A stretch of DNA of 64,000 bases from Parambassis ranga (taxonomy: Eukaryota; Chordata; Actinopteri; Ambassidae). The stretch's first letter is position 1. Every line of letters starts with the position of its first letter. Under the pieces are notes generated by a model, which was given only the letters and a program-made list of their open reading frames with translations, was not told the origin of the DNA and made no database searches. Where the stretch lies: the NCBI RefSeq assembly GCF_900634625.1, contig NC_041040.1, positions 4,049,556-4,113,555 of the forward strand, read 5' to 3'. Of this stretch, positions 55,042-64,000 are shown in pieces. Both the position numbers and the translations under genes were made by a program.

Positions 55042-56833
55042 CGAGCCTTCCTGCAGTTCCTCACAGCTGGAATCAGTCTCTGTCGTCCCTGGACTCTTGT
55101 GTTGTACTTCTTCAGGTCCAGCTCCTCCAGAACCTCCTCTGACATCTGCAGCATGTAGGCCAGAGCTGAACAGTGGATTACAGTGAGTCTCTTCTTTGAT
55201 CTGGTCTCTGACTGCAGGAACTCTTGGATCTCCTGATGGACTGAGAGGTTCTTCATCTCCATCAGACAGTGGAAGATGTTGATGCTTCTGTCAGGAGAGA
55301 TTTTATCAGTGTTCATGTTCTTCAGGTTGTTGATGGCTCTCTGGATGATTCCTGGGCTGGTCTCTGTCTGACCCAGCAGGCCTCCCAAGAGTCTCTGGTT
55401 GGACTGCAGAGAGAGGCCATGAAGGAAGCGAACAAACAGGTCCAGGTGGCCATTTTTACTTTGGAGGGATTTCTTCATGGCTCTTTCAAGGAAGTAATCC
55501 GGAGGTGACATCCAGTAGTCTTCTCCCAGGAACCCTCTCAGCAGCTCAGTGTTCCTGTTGGTGTAACAGTGGAACATGTAGACTGCAGCCAGAAACTCCT
55601 GAACACTCAGATGAACAAAGCAGTAGACTGTTTTCTGGAAGATCACACTCTCTCTTTTGAAGATCTGTGTACAAACTCCTGAGAACACCGAGGCCTCTGT
55701 GACATCCAGACCACACTGCTCCAGGTCTTCTTGGTAGAACATGATGTTTCCTTTCTCCAGATGTTCAAAGGCCAGCATCCCCAGCTTCAGAAAAACTTCC
55801 CTGTCAGCCTCCGTCAGCTCCTGAGGACTGGTCTCATGTCCCTCATGGTACTTGTGCTTCTTCCTGATGGTCTGGACCTGCAGGAAGTGTGAGTACATGT
55901 CAGTCAGGGTCTTGGGCAGCTCTCCTCTCTGCTCTGTAGTCAACATGTGCTCCAGAACTGTAGCAGTGATCCAGCAGAAGACTGGGACTGCACACATGAT
56001 GTGGAGGCTCCTGGAGGTCTGGATGTGGGAGAGGATTCTGCTGGACAGCTCTTCATCACTGAACCTCCTCCTGAAGTACTCCTCCTTCTGGGCGTCAGTG
56101 AAGCCTCGTACTTCTGTTAGCCTGTCCACACACGCAGGAGGGATCTGATTGGCTGCTGCAGGGCGGGAAGTTATCCAGACCAGAGCCGAGGGAAGCAGGT
56201 TCCCCTGGATGAGGTTTGTGAGCAGCGCGTGGACCGATGACTTCTGTGTGACATCAGACAGGCGCTGACTGGTGCTGAAGTCCAGAGAAAGTCTGCTTTC
56301 ATCCAGGCCGTCAAAGATGAACAAAGGTTTACAGACAGCGAGCTGCTCTGCTGTGACCTTCTGTAATGTTGGATGGAAGACATGGAGCAGCGTCAGAAGA
56401 CTGTGCTGCTCATCTCTGATCAAGTTCAGCTCCCTGAAGGAAAGCAGAACCACCACACTGACATCTTGGTTCTCTGAGCCCTCGGCCCAGTCCAGACTGA
56501 ACTTCTGCACTGAGAAGGTTTTTCCAACGCCAGCGACGCCGTTCGTCAGAACCACTCTGATGGCTGTCTGTCGGTCAGCTGAGGCTTTGAAGATGTCCTG
56601 GCACCTGATTGGAGTCTCATGGAGGGTCTCCATCTTGGAAGCTGTCTCCAGCTGCCTGACCTCATGTTGGGTCTGGACCTCTTCGCTCTGTCCCTCTGTG
56701 ATGTAGAGCTCAGTGTAGACCCTGTTGAGGAGGGTTCCACTTCCTGGTTCATCAGTTCCTTCAGTCACATGTTCACATCTCCTCCTCAGACTGACCTTAT
56801 GTTTCTCTAAAACCTGCTGCAGACCAACATCTC
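55042..56833 (-). CDS. NLR gene 2, FISNA-NACHT exon (NLRC3-like)
   Basis: This 1,792-nt exon has the same length and splice sites as gene 1's. Walker A GVAGVGKT, Walker B LFIFDGLDESR and the FISNA block are unchanged. Differences from gene 1 cluster in the C-terminal third: for example RGFLGEDYWMSPPDYFLERA replaces RGFLVRRYKTSPLDDFLKRA, and the INNLKNMNTDKIS region differs. Frame and splice phase fit the upstream exons, so the product should be a cytosolic NLR without RING. It probably senses or scaffolds like other NLRC3-like proteins; the ligand is unknown. Confidence 0.95.
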
Positions 56834-56942
56834 CTGAAAGACAAGGACCACAATGAGACATCTTTCATGTCTGTATAACACAACACAACCACAAGTCCAG
56901 TTTCAGAAAAGAGTCCCTCAGCAGACACATATCCAGTCCTAC

Positions 56943-57010
56943 CTTGTCCTTGTCTTCGTTTTGATCTTGGCAGCTGCGTGTCCTCACAGACTTTGCTCCT
57001 CTTCCTCTTT
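56943..57010 (-). CDS. NLR gene 2, shortened RING-less exon
   Basis: A 68-nt exon in the position of gene 1's 194-nt RING exon. It starts KRKRSKVCEDTQLPRSKRRQ and ends at a donor G|GTAGGA, with all RING cysteines and histidine gone. The length difference of 126 nt (42 codons) keeps the reading phase into the NACHT exon exactly, so the gene stays open without the domain. The acceptor and first 14 or so codons align with gene 1. Confidence 0.75.
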
Positions 57011-57111
57011 CTGTGGAGACATGTCTTCATCAGTAAAATTATTTCTAGTTGTTATAAAAACATCAGTGTCAAGCAGCTCAGACAGACAGGACAGAGGAGA
57101 AACTCTCTTAC

Positions 57112-57210
57112 TTTGGATCTGATGGTCCAGGTTCACCACTTAAGTCTGGAGGTTCATGTTTGGACCGGTCACTCTTCGTGGACTCACAGATGGATCCTGG
57201 TCCTCTGTGT
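57112..57210 (-). CDS. NLR gene 2, N-terminal peptide-repeat exon 2
   Basis: A 99-nt exon reading HRGPGSICESTKSDRSKHEP then PDLSGEPGPSDPK, with donor AAA|GTAAGA and acceptor GTGAACAG. It is orthologous to 29,858-29,956 and in the same phase. The acceptor has a poor pyrimidine tract compared with gene 1. Confidence 0.75.
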
Positions 57211-57239
57211 CTGTTCACATGGATCAATCAGTGAAGTGA

Positions 57240-58290
57240 ACACATAAAGGACTGATAATCTGATCATTAGATGGTTCAATAACAGTCCTCTTCTTGAAGC
57301 TCTGAACCTCTATAGCAGACCTGTCAAACTTCAGGCTCGTAGCAGAGTGTTAGGAATACTGAGGTCCAATTATAGATGTCATTACAGGAAATATGAGCGG
57401 GCTAAAATAAAACACATCATCCTTAAATTAATCTGGACCATGTCTGATGAACACAATAAAAACATATTTGAACTGTACTTATTCAAATGATGTAGGAACT
57501 AGTCCACCAGTCTGAATATAGTGAATATCTCAGTCAGGGATATTTCTCCTCAGCTCATGTTATAACATTGATGCTTCTCTCCAAATATGGTTTTAGGGGA
57601 GTTATGGTTTGGTTTGGTCACCTGTTGTGAAGAAGGGTGTACTCATCTTCATCAGTGAGCTGGTTATTTTTAAATGTGTCAGCATCAACATCGTGTTCTG
57701 CTCCCTCACCTCCACCAGTCTCTGCCTCCAACCACCAGTGTTAGCTCATAGACTGTATGCAGACATCATGCTGACAGACCGTGCTCCTCTATGGCAGGAT
57801 AAGAACAATACTTTTTAATGGAGGGTCATCATTTAACCATGTGTTTAACTCTTAAACTACCAGACAGCTGCAGTCAGACTGAATCAGCCTTCATTAGCAT
57901 GTGCTAGCAACAACAGCTAACTACTTCACTCCAGTGAAACTAATGAGTCAGCACCAACAGCATCATGACTCAGCAGCATTATAAACACACAGCACGTAAC
58001 AACATCACTTCTTCTGGAAGGGACGTCTTCATCTTCTTCTTCTTCTGATGGATTTCAGGCAGACTGAATCTCTGAAGGCACATTGCTGCCTCTCACTGTG
58101 TGGCAGTTTACCTCTATATTGAACAAAGATCTTGTATTAACAGGAAGAGGTCTCACTCCTGCGATTGTGCACCCTCCAATACACAAACTGACAATGACCA
58201 AAGTGATCAGCAGAGAGTGGGACGTCGGCTTTATACAAGATCTTTGCAGCTCCACAGCAGTCAAGCAGAGTAATTACATTTACTATTTAA
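57240..58290. other. NLR gene 2 intron 1, no gene recognised
   Basis: This intron contains no exon or identifiable element by eye. Short segments near 57,385-57,500 and 57,740-57,860 resemble 31,990-32,060 and 32,400-32,510 in unit A, showing shared ancestry of the two introns. Confidence 0.4.
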
Positions 58291-58294
58291 TTAC

Positions 58295-58425
58295 CTTGGA
58301 CTGAAGGGTCCAGGTTCAGCACTGAAGTTTGGAGGTTCTCCTTTGGAATGGCCACTCTTCAGAGACTCACAGATGGATCCTGGTGGTCCTGCTCTGCCCT
58401 CCTCTTCCTCCACACCACTATCCAT
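58295..58425 (-). CDS. NLR gene 2, first coding exon
   Basis: The ATG at 58,425 gives MDSGVEEEEGRAGPPGSICE, then SLKSGHSKGEPPNFSAEPGP and donor AAG|GTAATT, phase 2. It is two codons longer than gene 1's first exon at the start. Tracts right of it to about 58,690 match 31,445-31,710 and form the shared 5'UTR and upstream region. The full gene 2 coding set visible here encodes about 870 residues. Confidence 0.78.
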
Positions 58426-58599
58426 CTTCAGTCAGTCTCAGACCTGAACCAGGATCACTCAGAGACTGTAACAGTCAGCTTCTCTGCACTGAGCTGGTTT
58501 CTAACCTGTGAACAACAAACAGAGGAGCTGGGTTCAGCTGCTCCAGGTTTCAGAGCTCACATTTAAAGAGAGATCAGAGGACTGAACATGTTCTCATGC

Positions 58600-59490
58600 A
58601 GATGTTCAGGAAGGTCTCTGAGGACTCTGAGACACTTTCAGAGAACAGTGAATCCTCTGAGGGGACTCTGATAGGACTCAGACCTGCTCGGACTGCAGCA
58701 GGTCTGACTGCATGATGTGTGAGCTGAGATGTATGTAACACGTCATGCATGGAGGGAAAAAACTGCAAATACCAGAAACCCATATAATAATGATAAGAAC
58801 ACAGTGATATAGGATGTTGGTCATACCGCCCAGCACTAGGTGAATGATCAGAGGAGCTCTTGAGAGCTCTTACTGTTAACACAAGATCTTTAAACAACAC
58901 ACACAGTTTGGGCCATGACAGACTGGACCCAGAACCTCCAGCAGGTCTGAGGTTCACACTGTAACTAAAGGTGATTCTGACAGAATAAAATCATATTTAT
59001 TATTCTGCACATGTACCAAACAAACTACATTCAGGAGCAGCTGTGAGCTCTGTGCAGACTGACAGCAGGAAGCGCCTCACCACAAACACTCACTTTAACC
59101 TGAAGGACAGTCAGCTGGTGGAAAACAACCATCAGAACCATCAGAGAGAATCCATGACTGAACCACAGACCGTATAACAGATGGGAGGTCTGATCCAGAT
59201 CCTGTTAGTGAAGAACTGTTGGTGAAATCTGCTTCATAGCGTCAGGAAGAGACATCAGAGGATCAATAAGAGAGACTGAGACGTCAATGTGAACATTTCT
59301 CCACCACAGACTGGTCTGTGGGAACTTTTCTGACAGCTGCTGATCATGAGGCTGCACCTGGACTCAAAAGGAGGCCTGAACTGTGCACTTACTGATAACA
59401 CACAGCAGATCACCACGATCAGCGTCCGCTGTCCACACTCACTAAACACTGATGTAATTATAACAACATAACAACAAGCAGCGATGGGCG
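58600..59490 (-). other. Upstream region of NLR gene 2
   Basis: Segments at 59,205-59,245 and 59,355-59,445 match the upstream region of gene 1 and include minus-strand GTAAGT and GTGAGT donor-like sites for possible noncoding exons. No coding exon is recognised. Confidence 0.35.
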
Positions 59491-59494
59491 GGCC

Positions 59495-60282
59495 CTGGCT
59501 GCTAAGGGTCTTTTTGGGAGTGACTTATATACGTAACCTACAGGACACCTATAAGACAGTGAAGATAATACACCAACATCCGGTCAGTCAGCAGGAACAC
59601 CTGCCTTTCATGAGGTAGGTAGGTAGTGCTCTCTTAGGTTTGGTTGGCTACGGTTAGCATCTCGGTGCCGTATGAATACATTGTGTTTATGGCCATTTAA
59701 TTTCAGTCATTTATGATTTGACATGATTTAACATGAGTAATGATAATTTTAAATGATTGTTTGTATTTACACTGTCAGAGCATTCTATTAAGGAAATGTT
59801 AGTTATTTCATGTCAACATGTTGATAAGAGCTCAGAGTAAATGGTGCTTGTAGCTTTAAGAGTGGAGCGAGATAAGGGACAGACAGCTGGATGGCCTGAG
59901 ACTTGCAGCTCCCTGTTTTTGGGGATAGCCTCTGGAAAGTCAGGTGTCCATGCTGACCGACTGGACCATGCAGCAGCAGAAATAATGGCCTGGTCTGATG
60001 TGTCTTTTTGACATCACATGCGTGTCTCTTACCTGGAACCAAGCTGCACCATGGGAAGAAGGCTCTGACCCAACAAGCAACAGCTACTACAGGTCCCACA
60101 TGACAGTTTGACCTGCCCCTATGCCTTTATACCAGACCACTATCAGTGTCCGTGAAACATCAAACCTGATGTGAAGGAGGGTTACATGGCATTAGTAAGG
60201 AAAGCATGTCATTGGGACCATTTGCATATTTAAGCTATAAGTTACTTATATACGTCACTCCTAAAAAGGCCCATGCAGCCAG
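59495..60282. mobile_element. MITE with 42-bp terminal inverted repeats
   Basis: The left arm begins CTGGCTGCTAAGGGTCTTTT and ends ACTTATATACGTAAC (59,495-59,537). The right arm 60,241-60,282 is its inverse with about seven differences. The similarity stops sharply outside both arms. The 788-bp interior has no transposase. I could not find a target-site duplication, and I do not recognise the family. Confidence 0.6.
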
Positions 60283-60439
60283 TAGTTCCTCGAAAGGAAC
60301 TGAGTCTGAACTGCTGCAGCACACACAGAGGCCGAACCTGGCTGTAACCAAATCTGCACGTTTGATTTATGATCACAAAACGAGGAGAATTATTATTATT
60401 ATTATTGTTAATAATAAAACCGAAATGCCTCTAAACATA

Positions 60440-60970
60440 CCACGGCGTATTACGGCCATTGTAAGAAAAAAATACTGACCCGGAAGAGGAGGGGGGGGGG
60501 CTAATATTCTGAGATTTAAAGTCGCAGATTTACGGAAAACCTCGAGCTCGTGCTCGTGGTTAACCCCCACCGTCACACAGCTGGAGTAAAGGGGACCAGA
60601 GTCCTGTCCTTCAGGGCGGCAGCTTTGTTCTCTTATTCTTTACGCTGTACAAATACTTCTTGTTAATAAATCTAAATAAATCTTCTCTCCCACTCCTACA
60701 CAAACACGCTGTCCTGTATCCTGCACACTCACACACAGGTAAGGACACACGTACTCACTGCCTTCCTATTATAAGGCATATAGGCCTCCCACTCTCATAA
60801 CACCGTGATACATTTTATCCACTTTACATGTGCACATAAACCGTGTGCATGTATGCAATGAAGATGACGTCTGGGAAACATGATTCCATGATCAGGAAAA
60901 ACGGAAGCAAATCTGCGACTTTAAATCTCAGAATATTTTTTCTTACAATGGCCATAACACGCCGTCGTAA
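60440..60970. mobile_element. Inverted-repeat element (arms about 75 bp)
   Basis: ACGGCGTATTACGGCCATTG and CTGAGATTTAAAGTCGCAGA in the left arm (60,440-60,532) return inverted in the right arm (60,906-60,967). The left arm is split by an insert containing a ten-base poly-G. The interior of 375 bp contains unrelated, possibly host, sequence with two AATAAA motifs. Confidence 0.6.
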
Positions 60971-61368
60971 AACATGCTGAGAGCTGCAGATGTGGAAAAT
61001 GAGATTCATTGAGCTCTCATCGCGCTGACTCACTGACCATTACGTCATGTGTGCACTTTCCTTGAAGGATGGAAACACAGAGGACGTGCGCTCTTTAGGA
61101 GACTGATGATGAAAAGATGTCTCCATATAGTCTGCTGAGGGACAGCTCGTGTAATAACAACAGAACCGCCCTCGTTCGTTTCTGTCTGCGCTCATGTCTG
61201 TGGTGTTAAGATGCTCCGCATCGTCTTTCTATGAGGACAGATTTCCTGCTGCCTGCTCGTAACTTCCCCACATTTCCCGTCCAAACGCTGCGAGTTCGCA
61301 GAGAATAATCAGAATGTCGGGGCTCGGGATAAAAACGCCTCTAAGAAACAGATGGAGTTTGAACTCAC
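60971..61368 (-). other. CpG-rich upstream DNA of NLR gene 2
   Basis: No exon is recognised. The segment 61,075-61,310 is relatively CpG-rich and lies downstream of the candidate 5' exon in gene orientation, so it is probably intron. Confidence 0.3.
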
Positions 61369-61448
61369 CGAGCTCCAGCCTCCAGCTCCGTGTCTCACTG
61401 TGGACTCACAATGCAGACTGGGACAAAGTGAACCTTCAGTTTCGGTTC
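61369..61448 (-). promoter_or_regulatory. Candidate 5' exon donor and ISRE-like site of NLR gene 2
   Basis: The minus-strand exon end CTCG|GTGAGTTCAAAC matches gene 1's 5' exon at 35,266. Upstream, AGTTTCGGTTC on the plus strand (61,438-61,448) is an imperfect ISRE (AGTTTCNNTTTC). The same site is repeated at 61,683-61,693 through a 27-bp direct repeat. Confidence 0.4.
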
Positions 61449-61666
61449 TCCTCCCCAGACCCAGGTCCAGCAGGCAGCGACCCATCCCGTCTAAAACCAA
61501 CCACAATCATCCACATCAGCAAACGGTGAAGCTGACTTGTTCCACGGGCAGGTGCTGTGTAAAATTTCAAGATTAAGAATAACTTTATTAGTCCCACAAT
61601 GGGCAAACTGCATTTTTGCAACAGCAGGTACAGACAGCAAAGGATAAGAGAAGCTATATACACAAA
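61449..61666 (-). mobile_element. Insert with LINE-type 3' end between 27-bp direct repeats
   Basis: 218 bp lie between two perfect 27-bp direct repeats (61,422-61,448 and 61,667-61,693). The minus strand contains GTGGGACTAATAAAGTTATT, typical of a fish non-LTR 3' end. The direct repeat is longer than usual LINE target duplications but not excluded. Confidence 0.45.
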
Positions 61667-62065
61667 GACAAAGTGAACCTTCAGTTTCGGTTCAAGAACA
61701 GGTTTGATGTTTCTACAAACTAAATATGAGGATTTAATCTGGAAACAAGTTTTATTGATAAATGATCAAATGATCAGTTATTAGAGACACACATAGAAAG
61801 AGACATCATTATTGATCCAGATCTATTATCTGATCTGCTGAGCCCATTTTAAAATTCTACTGTTGGTAGATGGTGAAACAGCTCTCTGCTCTGCAGCGCC
61901 ACCCTGTGGACGTACAGATGAGGAACATCAATGACACATACAATGACACATACAGCTGCTATAACTGATCATTGTTTCTATTTTTTGATGAACCTGAGTG
62001 ACTGTGTGCTGTGATAAAGTGACAAACTCACACTGAAGCAGACACAACAGTTACAGAGAGAAATA

Positions 62066-62079
62066 CTGCCATCTAGTGG
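62066..62079 (-). promoter_or_regulatory. CTCF-like motif, perfect core
   Basis: The minus strand reads CCACTAGATGGCAG, the textbook CTCF core, 14 of 14. It lies at the left edge of the third partial unit. Confidence 0.55.
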
Positions 62080-62089
62080 TGACATGCCT

Positions 62090-62270
62090 GAACTACATCT
62101 GTCTTTATCTGTCCTACAAAGACTAAGCATGAAGACGTGTGTCTGTCCAACAAGCCTTCATGTGACTTTACACACTTAGACTGGAGGCTCACTGCTACAC
62201 AACACAAACAACCAGCCCACAACAACAACACAACAGAGGAGGTGTGGAAGGAGCATCCAGCTGGAAGAGT
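62090..62270. repeat. Third copy of the unit segment, cut by a LINE
   Basis: Matches 7,455-7,612 and 40,900-41,090 closely (CTGTCCAACAAGCCTTCATG and following) and then stops at 'ccagctggaagag' where a LINE begins. It shows that a third duplicate unit existed here. Confidence 0.75.
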
Positions 62271-62271
62271 C

Positions 62272-62995
62272 AAAAGTCAAGTCAAAGTCAGCTTTATTGT
62301 CAAATCTGCTATATGTGCTGGACATACAGAGAATCTAAATTGCGTTACTCTTCACTCCGCAACATATAACATATAACTAAAAACTAAAGATAAATATAAA
62401 GTGCAAAAAAATGTACCTACAATGAGGCACACACAAAATATAAGGCACAATGCAGTGAGAGTGCAAAGGATGTAATGGTGCATAATTGGCATAATGTAAA
62501 CGGTCCAGGAATGGTTTAACTTATAGCAGCTTATATGAGACTGGATGACATGACTAGGGTGCAAGAGAATGCACAGGGTAAAGTGGCTGGTGCACAGAGT
62601 TCCTATCTTGGGGGGGGGGGGGGCTTGGGTGTCAGGGTTCTTTTGTAGAAGGGAAGGGGGAGAAAGTGGGGCCCAGCAGGGAGAGAGTTCAGCTTCCTGA
62701 CAGCCTGGTGGATGAAGCTGTCCCTCAGTCTGCTGGTCCTGGCCCGGAGGCTTCAGTCTCTTTCCTGATGGCAGCAGACTGAAGAAGCGGTGTGAAGGGT
62801 GGGTGGGGTCTCCTGTGATGCGGAGGGCCTTTCGGGTGAGACGGCTGTCGTAGAGGTCTTGGAGGGAGGGGAGAGGGACGCCGGTGATCCTCTCAGCTGC
62901 TCTCACTATGCGATGAAGCGTCTTCCTGCAGGTGGCGGTGCAGGCTCCGTACCACACAGTGATGCAGCTGGACAGGATGCTCTCAACAGCCCCTC
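62272..62995 (-). mobile_element. LINE 3' end (reverse-transcriptase C-terminus), truncated
   Basis: The minus-strand frame from 62,957 encodes WYGACTATCRKTLHRIVRAA, then ITGVPLPSLQDLYDSRLTRK and HPSHRFFSLLPSGKR. This is the conserved C-terminal end of a fish jockey/CR1-clade LINE polyprotein. A 3'UTR runs to TTGACTTTTGACTC-type repeats at 62,272. A poly-C/poly-G run is near 62,610. The 5' end is truncated at about 62,995; the frame degenerates after about 70 residues. It interrupts the third unit copy. Confidence 0.85.
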
Positions 62996-62997
62996 TG

Positions 62998-64000
62998 ACA
63001 TTAGCATTAAGCTAACCTGCTGCTAAAGGGGGGGGCAGCTAATCCTGCTGTCAGAAGAAAGCCCCGCCCTCTGCTGCTGCATATGATGATGTAATGTATA
63101 AATACAGCAGGAAGTAAAACACTTATTTATTCACCCAGCTTTCAATCAGACACTTTGTTGTATTGATCCTTTGACTGTCACAAATATCTGCTTCACATGT
63201 GGGTCTGAGGCCTCCCACATTAGTTATAACAGCCATCAGTCCTGAAAACCCACATTGGTTGACCTTTAGTATGTTACAGGTGAAGAAATTCACTGTTTTT
63301 GCCTCAGACCTTCAGAGTTGAGTCATTTTTTTGGCCTATTATTGAACCCATCATTGTTTCCACAGATAAAGGCTGTTTCATAAACACATGTTAGTCTCTG
63401 TACATAATCCAGCATGAGTCTGACTTGTCTCAGAATTATAACTTATGACCTGAGTCCACCTGTTATTAAAATAAAATATATATTTCTGAGGCTTTCCTCC
63501 TAAAATCCTCCATCAGCAGTAATCCATGAACAGAAACATTGATTAGCATTAGCTGTTAACAAAGGTTGCATTCAGGGCTTCACTGACCGTTCTGTGAGAG
63601 CCTCTGCTTCCCTCTAGAGTTTGGACCGACTCATCCTGCCGGGTCCAAACGTCCCACACACACCGTGGAGCTCCGGCGTCTCATCGCCCCCCCTCACCTG
63701 TGGTAGAGAGAAAAGCCTGTTAAGATGTGAAGCTGGTGGAAACCAAAGCTTCTTCCTGCTAGTTCAACATACGTCAGTGCTTCTTACTTTGTGCAGCAGA
63801 GACGCTGCCAGCTCCACTTTGAAAGACACCAACTGTCGCACAACTGAAGCTCCGGCACCGACAGAGCACAGCTCCTGTGAAAGAGCAGCACAGTTTAACT
63901 CCACAACATTCAAAGCTTTGTACATTTTAGATCCTCAATTATTAGTGACACGATGGATAATGCATGAGGAGAACCAAGCAGTGAAGCTCCCTTTAAAACA
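62998..64000. repeat. Duplicated module, copy 2 (partner at 2,437-3,100)
   Basis: Base-for-base similarity to 2,437-3,100 resumes after about 340 extra bases (63,029-63,370) and runs to the window edge, including the CpG-rich donor-like block (63,600-63,705). Small differences (loss of 'gtgaca' near 63,830) show independent drift. Confidence 0.75.

Overview
The window is vertebrate nuclear DNA, almost certainly from a percomorph-type teleost fish. The evidence is split genes with GT/AG introns, NLRC3-like (NLR-C) receptors with the fish-specific FISNA-NACHT exon, and a fish-typical repeat load (BEL/Pao, L1/Tx1, Tc1, hAT, CR1/L2-like tails, tRNA SINE). No prokaryotic gene organisation is present; most long reading frames outside the exons named here are microsatellite or transposon artefacts.

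The window is a tandem, diverging segmental duplication of an immune locus. Each unit holds (i) on the + strand, a small immunoglobulin-type membrane receptor gene or its remnant, and (ii) on the - strand, an NLRC3-like gene. Unit A (about 5.2-35.4 kb) has an Ig-domain exon, transmembrane and tail exons (5.4-6.75 kb) and NLR gene 1, read leftwards: 5' exon/promoter near 35.3 kb, two peptide-repeat exons (31.3 and 29.9 kb), RING exon (29.4 kb), FISNA-NACHT exon (27.4-29.2 kb) and six LRR exons (26.6, 21.4, 18.5, 16.5, 14.6, 11.1 kb). Unit B (about 37.8-61.4 kb) has a receptor copy without the Ig exon (37.8-40 kb) and NLR gene 2: exons at 58.3, 57.1, 56.9 (RING lost in frame), 55.0-56.8 (NACHT), and LRR exons at 54.2, 45.4 and 42.7 kb. 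A third unit is glimpsed at 62.1-62.3 kb, and a 1-kb module at 2.4-3.1 kb recurs at 63.0-64.0 kb.

LRR exons of gene 1 lie in 2-3 kb cassettes whose introns are almost identical while exon differences cluster at solvent-exposed LRR positions. Each cassette carries a retroelement tail with a 46-bp pyrimidine minisatellite of 2, 3, about 22 or about 9 copies.

Mobile DNA shapes the rest. A BEL/Pao retrotransposon with an open 1998-codon polyprotein, apparently identical 388-bp LTRs and a 5-bp target duplication sits in an intron of NLR gene 2 (46,161-53,652). A broken L1 nested with a hAT element lies in gene 1 (21.9-26.1 kb). Also present are a solo LTR, paired hAT elements with 8-bp target duplications, a Tc1 remnant, several MITEs and LINE tails.

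The most unusual observation is at 4,996-5,115: two adjacent minus-strand tRNA-like sequences, Arg(CCU) and initiator Met, both lacking precisely the D-arm. Candidate regulatory sites include an ISRE and a ZNF143-type site at NLR gene 1's 5' exon and conserved CTCF-like motifs in the receptor gene.
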